Source of the DNA: Nitrospira sp.
GTDB taxonomy: Bacteria; Nitrospirota; Nitrospiria; Nitrospirales; Nitrospiraceae
Reading direction: 5' to 3'
DNA: 64,000 nt
NCBI GenBank assembly: GCA_024760545.1
Contig: CP060501.1
Location: 372,001 to 436,000, forward strand
Shown here piece after piece: positions 1 to 8,311 of this stretch (positions are counted from its first letter, which is position 1; each line of letters opens with the position of its first letter). Made by a program: the position numbers and the translations under genes. The notes beneath the pieces are model-generated. The model searched no databases. It worked only from the letters and a program-made list of their open reading frames with translations, and was not told where the DNA came from.

Positions 1-413
1 GCCAATCCCACATCGGCCTGCAAACTGCGTTCATGGAATTCGTCAAACAGCACCATGCCATAGCTGTCGAGCGACGGATCCTGATGGAGCAGGCGCGTGA
101 GGACTCCTTCGGTGACCACTTCGATTCTGGTCCTCGGTCCGATCGCCGTTTCGAGCCGTATCCGATAGCCGACGGTGTCTCCGACTTGTTCATGCCGCTC
201 CTCCGCCATTCGATGAGCGGCTGCTCGCGCGGCCAAGCGCCTCGGTTCCAATACCAGGAGTTTTTTTCCGTTCAACCAGGGTTCATCCAGCAGAGCCGGT
301 GGAACGCGAGTGGTTTTTCCGGCGCCGGGAGGGGCTGTGAGCAGCGCATTGGGCCCATCTCCCAAGGCGAGACGGATCGACGGCAGCACATCGTCTATTG
401 GAAGTGTCGGCAT
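1..413 (-). CDS. hrpB: ATP-dependent RNA helicase HrpB, N-terminal part (runs off the window)
   Basis: Only the first 137 codons lie in the window; the gene continues past base 1. Read from the ATG at 413, the protein has a P-loop (APPGAGKTTRVP), then the HrpB/DEAH signature LEPRRLAARAAA and a DEFHER box (DEAH variant, motif II) near the window edge. These are seen directly. HrpB is a DExH-box helicase family protein of uncertain physiological role, usually over 800 residues, in which this region is RecA-like domain 1. The gene is divergent from the small protein starting at 507. The start fits because the P-loop sits about 27 residues in, as in family members. The family call is firm, but nothing can be said about the C-terminal half. 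Confidence 0.88.
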   Translation of the reverse strand, partial: MPTLPIDDVLPSIRLALGDGPNALLTAPPGAGKTTRVPPALLDEPWLNGKKLLVLEPRRLAARAAAHRMAEERHEQVGDTVGYRIRLETAIGPRTRIEVVTEGVLTRLLHQDPSLDSYGMVLFDEFHERSLQADVGL

Positions 414-506
414 GACGTGATAGGGTCACAAAGAGAGTTGAGCAGACTGTACCAAAAATCAAAGCCGGGAAGGAATGAGGAAACTGTGCGGAGTCCAGGA
501 GACACG

Positions 507-704
507 ATGTCGATCTATAAATGGAGCTTGGAGGCGCCGACTCGGCCGGGCTGGTACTGGTTCCGGGGCGAAGCGCATGAAAGCGAACCTTTTATCGTGC
601 TGGTGGATGAGGCGGGACAGTTTCAGTGGCCCGATGGAGGGTTTCAGGAGGTCACGCTGGCTCACGGGGAATGGGCTGGTCCGATCGAGGCGCCCGAAGA
701 GTAA
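507..704 (+). CDS. small hypothetical protein (65 aa)
   Basis: A 65-residue acidic protein rich in Trp, Gly and Glu, with the segment RPGWYWFRGE at about residues 13-22 and no signal peptide or membrane segment. The reading frame stays open upstream, but the ATG at 507 is preceded by an AGGAG ribosome site at about 497-501 and is the best start. The RPGWYWF pattern resembles small soluble proteins scattered through proteobacterial and Nitrospira genomes, but I do not recognise a named family. It lies between divergent hrpB and zwf with about 110 bases to zwf, so it may share a promoter region with zwf. Function unknown. Confidence 0.6.
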   Translation: MSIYKWSLEAPTRPGWYWFRGEAHESEPFIVLVDEAGQFQWPDGGFQEVTLAHGEWAGPIEAPEE

Positions 705-813
705 CGTCTGCATCGATACAGAACGAGTGGTTATGCGTGTGGACAGGCGAGGAGATCGATTGTAGCTTGAGAATGGCGCCTGCCTCTTGGGCGACCATCG
801 TGTCGGTACCGCT

Positions 814-2280
814 ATGAAAGAACGAACTGTCGAGCCGCATTTGTTCGTCATTCTGGGAGCGACGGGTGATCTCACGCGGCGGAAACTCCTGCCTGCGCTC
901 TTTCACTTACGCACCTACGGCGAGCTGGAAAAGCAAAATACGCTCATTGTCGGCGCCGCGTTGCCGGAGCTCAGTGAAGAAGCCTTCCGTCTCTGGGCCT
1001 ATGAAGGGCTGTGCAGTTCCGGCGCCCGTAACGCCCCGGATTTGCGCCAGTGGTGCGAAGATCATGTGCTCTACCACACCCTCCGCGAAGGCACAGTAAC
1101 GGACTACGAAGCCCTGGCCAAATGTATCGCCCGTCTCGAAGTCGAGCGAAATCTTCCTCAAAATCGGATTTTCTATCTGGCGCTCCCTCCGACGATCGTC
1201 CCTTCGACCGTGGAGCTGCTCGATCAAACCGGGTTGCTCAAAAGCCATGGGTGGGTGCGTGTGGTCTTTGAAAAGCCATTCGGTCACGATTTTCGTTCGG
1301 CGCGCGCGCTCAATACCCTTCTGCATCGCCACCTGGACGAATCGCAGATTTATCGCATCGACCATTACTTGGGCAAGGAGACCGTACAGAACTTGCTGGC
1401 CTTCCGCTTTGCCAATCCCATTTTCGAATCGCTGTGGAATCGCGATACGGTCGAAAGTGTGGAAATCACCGTCGCCGAGGATCTCGGGGTCGAGCATCGA
1501 GGGGCGTATTATCAGGAGGCCGGCGCGCTTCGCGATATGCTGCAAAACCATTTGACACAGCTCCTCACCGTCGTCGGAATGGAGGTGCCGACTTCCTTCG
1601 AAGCGTCCGAGATTCAAGCCGAAAAACTCAAAGTCTTGCGCTCCATTCAGCCGATCAATCCTCAAGATGTGATCTTTGGCCAATACACCGAATGGAACGT
1701 TGCCGGCCAGCGGATTCCCGGATATCGCGAAGAACGGGGTGTGTCTCCGGATTCCACGACCGAGACGTATGTGGCACTGAAATTAGAGATTCATAACTGG
1801 CGCTGGAGGGGGGTGCCGTTTTTTCTGAGAACCGGCAAACGGCTTCCACGCAAGATCACGCAAGTGGCCGTCACCTTTCGTCCGGCTCCCATTCAAGTTT
1901 TCCGATCATTGGAGCCGGGCAGTCTGAACCCCAACAAGCTGCTGATCACCCTCCAGCCGAGTGAAGGATTCTCCCTTTGTTTTTCTGTGAAAACTCCGGG
2001 ACGGCCGTTCAAGTTCACCGATCGGGCGTTGCGTTTTGACTATGGCCAGGCATTTGGTGGCGAGCTCCCGGAAGCCTATGAGACGCTGCTGCGCGATGTG
2101 ATGATCGGCGACCAAACGCTGTTTGTCACTGCGGAATTTACGGAAACGGCCTGGCGACTCTACGACCCGCTCTTGGCCGGTCCTCGGCCGGTGCATTTCT
2201 ACACGGCCGGATCTTGGGGGCCCAAAGAAGCGGATGCTCTCGTGGAACGGGACGGCCAGAGCTGGCAATTGGGCTGGTAG
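814..2280 (+). CDS. zwf: glucose-6-phosphate 1-dehydrogenase
   Basis: A 488-residue protein of the usual length for the family. It catalyses NAD(P)-dependent oxidation of glucose 6-phosphate to 6-phosphogluconolactone, the entry to the oxidative pentose phosphate pathway, in the cytosol. The N-terminal Rossmann motif GATGDLTRRKLLPALF starts at about residue 15, EKPFG is at about 152, and the substrate-binding signature RIDHYLGKE is at about 180. The frame is open back to a TTG at 787, but the ATG at 814 places the nucleotide-binding motif correctly. No pgl or gnd gene is adjacent. The gene is followed after 47 bases by an MFS transporter on the same strand, possibly co-transcribed. NADP versus NAD preference cannot be read from the sequence. 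Confidence 0.96.
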   Translation: MKERTVEPHLFVILGATGDLTRRKLLPALFHLRTYGELEKQNTLIVGAALPELSEEAFRLWAYEGLCSSGARNAPDLRQWCEDHVLYHTLREGTVTDYEALAKCIARLEVERNLPQNRIFYLALPPTIVPSTVELLDQTGLLKSHGWVRVVFEKPFGHDFRSARALNTLLHRHLDESQIYRIDHYLGKETVQNLLAFRFANPIFESLWNRDTVESVEITVAEDLGVEHRGAYYQEAGALRDMLQNHLTQLLTVVGMEVPTSFEASEIQAEKLKVLRSIQPINPQDVIFGQYTEWNVAGQRIPGYREERGVSPDSTTETYVALKLEIHNWRWRGVPFFLRTGKRLPRKITQVAVTFRPAPIQVFRSLEPGSLNPNKLLITLQPSEGFSLCFSVKTPGRPFKFTDRALRFDYGQAFGGELPEAYETLLRDVMIGDQTLFVTAEFTETAWRLYDPLLAGPRPVHFYTAGSWGPKEADALVERDGQSWQLGW

Positions 2281-2327
2281 AGCGTTCCTGTCGGATATTC
2301 CCGCCGATTGTCGTGCTACGAGGATGA

Positions 2328-3767
2328 ATGCCTGTCCATCCCGATCCCCCGATCACGACGAATATCCCTCAACGAATGGATCGATTGCCCTGGTCGCGCT
2401 GGCACTGGCTGGTTGTCGGGGCGCTGGGAGTCACCTGGTTGCTCGATGGGCTTGAAGTGTCCATCGTCGCTGCTCTCGGCCCGATGCTGACTCATCCCGA
2501 CGCGTTACATCTCACCCAATCGGAAGTGGGACTCACGGCATCCGCCTATTTGGCCGGGTCAGTCGTCGGCGCGCTGATTTTTTCGTATCTCACCGATCGT
2601 CAAGGCCGAAAAAAATGGTTCATGATCACTCTGGCGCTCTACCTTGCGGCGACGGTGCTGACGGCCTTCTCGTGGGACCTCATGAGCTTTATGTTCTTCC
2701 GGTTTTTGACCGGGGCCGGAATCGGCGGCGAGTACGCCGCCATCAATTCGGCGATCGACGAATTGATTCCTGCCCGAAATCGAGGCCATACCGATTTGGC
2801 GATCAACGGGACCTGGTGGCTGGGAGCGGCGGCGGGCGCGTTGCTGACGCTGCTGTTGCTGAATCCGGCGATTTTTCCTGAATCCATCGGCTGGCGGCTG
2901 TGCTTTGTCTTCGGCGCCGTGCTGGGGGTAGCCATCATCATGGTGCGGCGCCTCATTCCGGAAAGCCCACGCTGGCTGATGACCCACGGTCGGATTCAGG
3001 AGGCGGAAGCCACTGTGTCCCGGATCGAACGGCGGGTGACACAGGATCGACGAGCATCGCTGACGGAGCCGCAGGGCTCGATTACACTCCGAACTCATCC
3101 TCATGCGACGATAGGGACGGTTGCTCGGGAACTCTTCCGGTCATATCCGCGTCGGACGGCCTTGGGCATAGGGCTGATGGTCACTCAGTCGTTCATGTAC
3201 AACGCGGTGTCGTTCACCTATCCGCTGGTGCTGACCAAATATTATGGCGTGCTCAGCAGCAACATCGGCTTCTATATTCTTCCGTTCGCGCTCGGCAATT
3301 TCATGGGGCCGTTGCTGTTAGGGCAGTTGTTCGATACGGTCGGCCGTAAGATCATGATCAGCCTCACTTACGGCATTGCGGGCATCCTCCTGGGTCTGAC
3401 CGGATATTTATTTTGGACGGAGTCTTTGACGCTTACCACGCACATGATGATTTGGTCGGCGATCTTCTTTTTTGCGTCGGCCGGGGCCAGCGCGGCCTAT
3501 CTGACGGTGAGCGAGGTGTTTCCGATGGAGATCCGCGCGATGGCGATCGCGTTCTTCTTCATTGTCGCGCAAGGGGCCGGCGTGGCTGCGCCATGGCTCT
3601 ATGGGATGCTCGTCGAGTCATCGGCCACCAGCGTGTTTTATGGATATCTCTTGGGCGGCGGCATGATGCTGGTCGGCGCCGTGATTGAGCTGTGGCTGGG
3701 AGTGAATGCGGAGGGCCGGTCGCTCGAGCAACTGGCGACACCGTTGTCTGCCCGAAGCTCTCCCTGA
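2328..3767 (+). CDS. MFS transporter, metabolite:H+ symporter type
   Basis: A 479-residue major facilitator protein with about 12 hydrophobic segments. After the first segment pair it shows the MFS motif A, SYLTDRQGRKKW, which is repeated in degenerate form in the second half (LFDTVGRKIM). A central basic loop around residues 210-260 separates the halves. Length and motifs match the sugar/metabolite:proton symporter group that carries organic acids, aromatic acids or sugars; the substrate cannot be deduced. The ATG at 2328 has GAGG 4 bases upstream; a later Met at 2376 is an alternative start. It lies 47 bases after zwf in the same direction and converges on terC with a 36-base gap. The zwf neighbourhood hints at a carbon-compound substrate, which is inference only. 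Confidence 0.88.
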   Translation: MPVHPDPPITTNIPQRMDRLPWSRWHWLVVGALGVTWLLDGLEVSIVAALGPMLTHPDALHLTQSEVGLTASAYLAGSVVGALIFSYLTDRQGRKKWFMITLALYLAATVLTAFSWDLMSFMFFRFLTGAGIGGEYAAINSAIDELIPARNRGHTDLAINGTWWLGAAAGALLTLLLLNPAIFPESIGWRLCFVFGAVLGVAIIMVRRLIPESPRWLMTHGRIQEAEATVSRIERRVTQDRRASLTEPQGSITLRTHPHATIGTVARELFRSYPRRTALGIGLMVTQSFMYNAVSFTYPLVLTKYYGVLSSNIGFYILPFALGNFMGPLLLGQLFDTVGRKIMISLTYGIAGILLGLTGYLFWTESLTLTTHMMIWSAIFFFASAGASAAYLTVSEVFPMEIRAMAIAFFFIVAQGAGVAAPWLYGMLVESSATSVFYGYLLGGGMMLVGAVIELWLGVNAEGRSLEQLATPLSARSSP

Positions 3768-3803
3768 CACTCGGTCCGTCCGACCGGCGGCATAAGTCCC
3801 ATG

Positions 3804-4577
3804 TCAGTGGTCTTGGACAGACGAGGCCGCGTTGCCGCGCGAGTACCGGTTATGCAGTTTGCGGGGCGATGCAGGGCGCGCACGGATTCGCAGGTTGATC
3901 ATCTCAACGGCGACCGAAAAGGCCATCGCAAAATAAATATACCCTTTCGGCACGTGCACATCGAACCCTTCCACCATCAGTGTCACTCCGACCAAAATGA
4001 GGAATGAGAGTGCGAGGATCTTGATCGTCGGATGAGCATCGACGAATTCGCCGATCGGACGAGCTGCGATCATCATGACGAGCACGGCTCCGACAATCGC
4101 GATGGCCATCACGGAAACTTCATTCACCAGGCCGACGGCCGTGATGACGGAATCCAACGAGAAGACGATATCCAGCAGTGTAATCTGAAACAACATCATT
4201 CCCAAACCGGTCGGAGCCGAGGAAGTCTCGTGCTCATCGGTGCCTTCCAAGCTTTCGTGAATCTCATGCGTCGCCTTGGCGAGCAGGAACAGTCCGCCGA
4301 GGATGAGGATCAGATCTCGTCCAGAAATCGCTTGATTCAGCACGGTGAACAGGGGAGCCGTCAGTCCCATCATGAAAGAAATCGAGAATAACAAGCCCAA
4401 TCGAGCGACCATCGCAAGTCCCAGTCCGACACGGCGCGCCAAGTTTCGTTGCTCCTGGGGAAGCCGGCCGACGAGGACGGAAATAAAGATGATGTTGTCG
4501 ATCCCAAGGACAATTTCGAGGGCGGTCAGCGTGCCCAGGGCGATCCACATCTCGGAATTGGTCATCCAATCGAACAT
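3804..4577 (-). CDS. TerC family integral membrane protein
   Basis: A 257-residue inner-membrane protein with about seven hydrophobic helices. It carries the TerC acidic membrane motifs EIVLGIDNIIFIS near residue 18 and DIVFSLDSVITAVGLV in the second half, where the Asp residues are thought to bind a metal ion. TerC relatives include tellurite-resistance proteins and Mn2+ exporters such as Alx/YoeB-type proteins acting at membrane translocation sites. The start at 4577 has a GGAG ribosome site; an in-frame Met further upstream (4628) would add a non-conserved tail. The gene converges with the MFS gene and is monocistronic. Probable role: metal (Mn2+) homeostasis, inferred from the family; the substrate is not shown by the sequence. 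Confidence 0.9.
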   Translation of the reverse strand: MFDWMTNSEMWIALGTLTALEIVLGIDNIIFISVLVGRLPQEQRNLARRVGLGLAMVARLGLLFSISFMMGLTAPLFTVLNQAISGRDLILILGGLFLLAKATHEIHESLEGTDEHETSSAPTGLGMMLFQITLLDIVFSLDSVITAVGLVNEVSVMAIAIVGAVLVMMIAARPIGEFVDAHPTIKILALSFLILVGVTLMVEGFDVHVPKGYIYFAMAFSVAVEMINLRIRARPASPRKLHNRYSRGNAASSVQDH

Positions 4578-5166
4578 GCGATTCTCCAAGCAAAAAAGTG
4601 AGGCGGCAGGATAGCGGGTCTGCCGCACGGTGAGAAAGCTGTTTCTCCAGTGGAGATGCCGCTTTCAATAGTGCCCGCATCATCGGCTACAGGGAACACG
4701 TGAATCAATGTCTGCCGCCGCCCCATACCGATAAAGAGCTGGTTGCGAGACGAGTATTCAGATATGCGTATAGTGCTGAAAGAATCTATACCATCAAGTA
4801 ACGATAGGCCCGTTAGGCACTATCTATCAGATGCATACAGTGCTATTTGTTTAAGAGCCCTATCGCGACCATCCTGTTAAATCATGTGATTTTGTGGGGA
4901 TTCTAAACAATTTTAAAATGTACAGTATTCAGGATAGAGCCGTAATGCCCATGTATGCTAGAAGATAGAGCCGTATGAGTAGGGCAATGCAGTGCAATAT
5001 TTTGAGCAGGTTGTTCCATCAACGCATTGGCATGGGCGTGTGCGTAACAATGAGGATGTTCGTGTGTTGAGTTCCGAATCATCTTGGATCTCGAAACCAT
5101 AGCGTAATTGTGCCGAGCATCTCATCTATGCGCTTCGATTTCTAGAACGTGGTTGGAGGGACGTGG
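4578..5166. other. 589-bp AT-rich divergent intergenic region
   Basis: Lies between terC (minus) and the sigma-54 activator gene (plus). It is visibly more AT-rich than its surroundings and holds no convincing ORF. Two kinds of short direct repeat are seen: a 12-mer GATAGAGCCGTA at 4933-4944 and 4964-4975, and related motifs CAGATATGCGTATAGTGCT (4759-4777) and CAGATGCATACAGTGCT (4828-4844). It probably contains the promoters of both flanking genes, but no clear -35/-10 pair can be assigned. No tRNA or riboswitch was recognised. Confidence 0.6.
4933..4975. repeat. pair of 12-bp direct repeats, 31-bp period
   Basis: GATAGAGCCGTA occurs at 4933-4944 and again at 4964-4975. The 31-bp period is close to three DNA helical turns, so both copies face the same side of the helix. 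They lie about 190-235 bases upstream of the sigma-54 activator gene at 5167. A tandem protein-binding site is one reading; a chance or decayed duplication is another. Confidence 0.45.
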
Positions 5167-6246
5167 GTGGAAGAGCGCGAAGAAATGATAGGCACGAGTC
5201 CGGCGATCTGCACCGTCTTTGATCTGATCCGAAAAGTGTCGGCGACCGAGATGCCCGTGCTGTTGACCGGTGAGACCGGGACGGGTAAAGAACTGAGCGC
5301 CCAAGCCATTCACACCCGCAGCCAACGAAAACACGGGCCGTTCGTGCCGATCAATTGCGGAGCCATCCCGGAAACGTTACTAGAGTCCGAACTCTTCGGC
5401 CATGAACGCGGAGCCTTTACGGGGGCCGTGCAACAAAAGAAGGGTAAATTGGAATCGGCGGCCGGCGGCACCTTGTTTCTGGATGAGGTCGGTGATTTGT
5501 TACCCGCCCTGCAGGTCAAGTTGCTTCGGTTTCTACAGGGAGGCACATTTGAGCGAGTCGGGGGCCAGGAGACTCTCCGCGTCGATGCCCGAATCATTGC
5601 CGCGACCAATGTCGATCTGAAGGCCGCCATCGATCAGAATCGGTTTCGGGAGGACCTCTATTATCGGCTCGGCGTGTTGCATATTCATCTCCCCCCGCTT
5701 CGGGACCGAGGAGAAGACTTGCTCCTCATGGCCATGGTCTTTCTCAAGCGGGCCGCGGCGATCTATCGTAAGTCGATCCGTGGTTATTCAGCCCAGGCCA
5801 TCGACGCAATGCGCGCCCATGCCTGGCCTGGCAACGTGCGTGAGCTCAGTAATCGAGTCCGGCGGGCCGTGGTCATGGGAGAGGGAGACGAGATTACGCC
5901 GCGGGATTTGGATCTGACTCCGGAGGTTCTTCAACAGGAAGGAAAAGATGCGCTCGATTCATTGCGTACGGCTCACCGCCGAATCGAGGTGGAGTTGCTT
6001 GTGCGGGCGATCAGCGTCCATCGCGGCAATTTGACCCGTATCGCGCGCGACCTGGAGGTGAGTCGCTCGACTCTGTACCGGAAACTGCGCACCTATGGGC
6101 TCGAAAAACTTGTTCCCGCCACCACACGGTCATCGTCCGTGAGTAATGCCGGACGTACGAGAGTCGCGCGACCTACCACGCAAGAGAGTGACGCTGTGTT
6201 GCCTCAATATGCACCGGCGGGTGCGCCCCTTGAGTCTGGGCATTAA
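5167..6246 (+). CDS. sigma-54-dependent transcriptional activator without receiver domain
   Basis: A 359-residue bacterial enhancer-binding protein: an AAA+ domain from about residue 8 to 240, then a Fis-type helix-turn-helix at about 285-312 (HRGNLTRIARDLEVSRSTLY). Seen in the AAA+ domain: Walker A GETGTGKE (35-42), the sigma-54 contact loop GAFTGA (82-87) and Walker B GGTLFLDEVG (about 100). The GAFTGA loop shows it can remodel RNA polymerase carrying sigma-54. No REC, PAS or GAF domain precedes the AAA+ module, so control must come from partner proteins or expression level. The AAA+ sequence resembles PrsR/PilR-type regulators. The GTG at 5167 has GGAGGG just upstream at 5155-5160; a GTG at 5149 lacks a ribosome site. 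A perfect sigma-54 promoter lies 450 bases downstream (6693-6708), a natural candidate target. Confidence 0.9.
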   Translation: MEEREEMIGTSPAICTVFDLIRKVSATEMPVLLTGETGTGKELSAQAIHTRSQRKHGPFVPINCGAIPETLLESELFGHERGAFTGAVQQKKGKLESAAGGTLFLDEVGDLLPALQVKLLRFLQGGTFERVGGQETLRVDARIIAATNVDLKAAIDQNRFREDLYYRLGVLHIHLPPLRDRGEDLLLMAMVFLKRAAAIYRKSIRGYSAQAIDAMRAHAWPGNVRELSNRVRRAVVMGEGDEITPRDLDLTPEVLQQEGKDALDSLRTAHRRIEVELLVRAISVHRGNLTRIARDLEVSRSTLYRKLRTYGLEKLVPATTRSSSVSNAGRTRVARPTTQESDAVLPQYAPAGAPLESGH

Positions 6247-6539
6247 TCAACCAATTCGTCACGGGAAGTCATGCGATCTTGCAGAACTGTTTCATTTTGA
6301 AACATGTTGTGTGAAAAGCCCTGACCCAAGATGTGCGCATCTCCTAACAAGCGTTCGTATTCCATGTGGTGTTGAACTAGAAACACTATAAAAATTGGTC
6401 TTCCGTCCTTACGGCAGATCGCTTGCCGACTGTCCCATTTTAGAACAGATCGAAACGTAACTAGAATTCCTACCTCCACTCAAAATCGCTTCAGCAGGGG
6501 AGGGATCCCAAAAAACATTGGCAATTGGATGAATTGTCT

Positions 6540-6563
6540 CATCGGTTTTGGGTGTAGCCGATG
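6540..6563. promoter_or_regulatory. candidate enhancer (upstream activator) inverted repeat
   Basis: CATCGG (6540-6545) and CCGATG (6558-6563) form a perfect 6-bp inverted repeat with a 12-base spacer. The centre is about 140 bp upstream of the -24 element of the sigma-54 promoter at 6693, inside the 80-200 bp range usual for sigma-54 activator sites. The assignment rests on position and symmetry only; a Fis-type HTH dimer, as encoded at 5167-6246, would bind such a dyad. Confidence 0.35.
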
Positions 6564-6692
6564 TCAGCGAACTTTTATCGGGTCAAGATCGGTGTTCTAT
6601 AATTGTACAATAGTGGAGATCTTCCACACATCACGTTGCCTGCCTCGTACCTTCATTTCACAAACTACTTGGAAATAAACGTATTTATATCA

Positions 6693-6708
6693 TGGCACTC
6701 GAATTGCT
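6693..6708 (+). promoter_or_regulatory. sigma-54 (-24/-12) promoter
   Basis: TGGCACTCGAATTGCT matches the sigma-54 consensus TGGCAC-N5-TTGCW at every defined position, with the required 12-base offset from the -24 GG to the -12 GC. Predicted transcription start is about 6720. It points at the small ORF at 6857-7087 and follows the gene of a sigma-54 activator on the same strand. Match and spacing are seen directly; use in vivo is inferred. Confidence 0.75.
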
Positions 6709-6856
6709 GGTCCATGAATACGATGTATTGCGCTGTGTTGCTGGCTGGGGAATCAGTGGATAACTCAGAATCGGCTGATCGAGTTTTTCTTTTTTGAGGT
6801 CTGTCAAATTGCTGCATCTTGTATTAGATAATCGCACCTCGAATCACGAGAGTCAT

Positions 6857-7087
6857 ATGCCTCAAGACGAGTACCGGTTGGGTTGTACGCCTCCAGGCTG
6901 GTGGTTTGACTATTTCGAGCCACTCTGGGGACCGTTTGTTCAAAGACTGTATCGTCATAAGAACGTGAGCGTGAGTGAGTTCGAGTGGGCTGCTTCGAAA
7001 GTTCCTGGTCTTACCGGCATCGAGAAAACGATCGCGGTCTCCGCGTTCCGTCATCAACGGGAACATGCTGTAACTCCTTCCCGTTAG
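6857..7087 (+). CDS. small hypothetical protein (76 aa) behind a sigma-54 promoter
   Basis: A 76-residue reading frame starting MPQDEY with an aromatic-rich stretch PGWWFDYFEPLWGPF at about residues 12-26, followed by a basic segment; no signal peptide. The composition looks protein-like rather than random. The ribosome site is weak (GAGAG about 8 bases upstream of ATG 6857), and the frame is open further upstream to a TTG at 6794. It lies about 137 bases downstream of the predicted start of the sigma-54 promoter, which makes it the best candidate product of that promoter. Alternatively the transcript could be a non-coding RNA. I recognise no family. Confidence 0.42.
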   Translation: MPQDEYRLGCTPPGWWFDYFEPLWGPFVQRLYRHKNVSVSEFEWAASKVPGLTGIEKTIAVSAFRHQREHAVTPSR

Positions 7088-7334
7088 ACGTGCGCATCTC
7101 GTACGATGCATGACTCATCCGCCGTTTAAGCGACTATCCTAAACAGGGAAGACTTCCTGCGGTGACCGGATAGATATGCGCTACGCGAATCCCACCGCGT
7201 GTCGCGCATGATTGCCTCTGTCCGGTTAACCGATGCGGGACGCGTTGATCCAGCAAAATCAAAAGCAGCAATGGTGAGGCTTCCGATCCAAGTCACGCGA
7301 GCTGTGTACTGAGGCGCGATCGGAGGAGGAGCAA

Positions 7335-8177
7335 CTAATGGACCTTATTCTCGGCAATGGCGTAGTACTGGATCGCACGCTCTTGCACGATGGGAACGGT
7401 GGAAGCGGTAGTGGTGTGTGAAGCGGGGGAGTGTTCCGCGGTCGTTTCTTTGATCCAGTTTCCCATATCGTCGTACTCATACGTCGTGATCCATGTTCGT
7501 TTCTGGTCCTCGCTGAATATCTCGGTAGTGGCTTGCACGCGCCGTCCATCGGCGTCATAGGCGTTCGTCACACGACCGGTCACGGCACCTTGCGGACCGT
7601 AGCTGACGAGTTCTTGTAATCGTCCCCGTTCGTCGTACTGGTGTTTCAGTTCGCTGAATAATGCTCCCTTGCTGTAGCGGGCGGAATAAATGCGACGCCC
7701 GAATACGTCGAACAGACTCTTGTAAGCCGTGGTACTGTTGACCCATAACTGCTCCCAGAGATGACCCCGCTGATCGTACACAGAAAACTCGGCATGCTGA
7801 AAATGACCATCATCTGAGACCGCCACAGAGGCCGTGTCTCGCCCCTCCGAGTCTTGTACATACACGACCCGCTTTCGTTGCATGAGTCTTCCGCTGGGGT
7901 CGAGCGCGAGTTCTTCCTGAAGATGTCCTTCCTTATCGTACTGGAAGAGCGAATAGGTGGAGGTGTTCGCGTGCGCCAGGTCGATGAAGGTCTCGACAAG
8001 ACGTCCGGCCCGATCGTAGGTTTCCGTCGCGGAATAGCCGACCTTTTTGATCGTGACGCTACGCACCGGCCCAACGAGGTCGTTCTTGACTCTGGTTGTC
8101 TGGGCGAAACCCGCAGTAGCCCATGCGCTTGCCGCAACGGTGACCAGTACGCCAGCAATCAATCGACGCATACGCAT
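7335..8177 (-). CDS. secreted YD-repeat (RHS-like) protein
   Basis: A 280-residue exported protein. Residues 1-25 form a signal peptide (basic start, hydrophobic core VLVTVAASAWATAGFA, cleavage after AFA-like GFA). The mature part contains repeated YD-type units: TYDRAGRLVETF, QYDKEGHLQEEL, VYDQRGHLWEQL, QYDERGRLQELV, AYDADGRRVQAT and YEYDDMGNWIKE. Such tyrosine-aspartate repeats form beta-sheet shells in RHS/teneurin proteins; here there are only about six to eight and no toxin domain, so it is not an RHS toxin. Function unknown, perhaps carbohydrate or envelope binding. The first of two close Mets (8177, 8171) was taken as start. It is monocistronic and converges with no gene. Confidence 0.78.
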   Translation of the reverse strand: MRMRRLIAGVLVTVAASAWATAGFAQTTRVKNDLVGPVRSVTIKKVGYSATETYDRAGRLVETFIDLAHANTSTYSLFQYDKEGHLQEELALDPSGRLMQRKRVVYVQDSEGRDTASVAVSDDGHFQHAEFSVYDQRGHLWEQLWVNSTTAYKSLFDVFGRRIYSARYSKGALFSELKHQYDERGRLQELVSYGPQGAVTGRVTNAYDADGRRVQATTEIFSEDQKRTWITTYEYDDMGNWIKETTAEHSPASHTTTASTVPIVQERAIQYYAIAENKVH

Positions 8178-8311
8178 GATATCCGAGCATTCTATGACCA
8201 GTTCTTGAAAACACAAAGCAAGAGATGAAAATCGATCAGGCGCTTGGGGAAGGGGAATCTGCGGTTTTATTTCGACGGTCCGTCTGATGGTGATAGGCTG
8301 TTCTCTAGCCT

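Larger units (their letters stand above)
6247..6856. other. 610-bp AT-rich intergenic region with sigma-54 promoter and inverted repeats
   Basis: No convincing gene is seen here. The stretch carries the sigma-54 promoter at 6693-6708. Upstream of it are two inverted repeats in enhancer-like positions: CATCGG-N12-CCGATG at 6540-6563 (about 140 bases upstream of the -24 element) and the palindrome ATTGTACAAT at 6602-6611 (about 87 bases upstream). A T-rich run (6784-6794) follows the promoter. Confidence 0.6.

Noticed and set aside
907-1683. 258-codon open frame opposite zwf
   Set aside because: It is fully inside zwf on the other strand; zwf has all family motifs. Long antisense frames are frequent in this GC-rich sequence (also opposite amaB, the lysine dehydrogenase, accA, dnaE, serA and the aminotransferase).
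6603-6797. 64-codon frame across the sigma-54 promoter
   Set aside because: It contains the promoter itself, has no ribosome site and ends in a T-rich run; not protein-like.
7335-8177. RHS toxin or contact-dependent inhibition gene
   Set aside because: Only a few YD-type repeats, no toxin tip, no immunity gene and no VgrG/PAAR neighbour.
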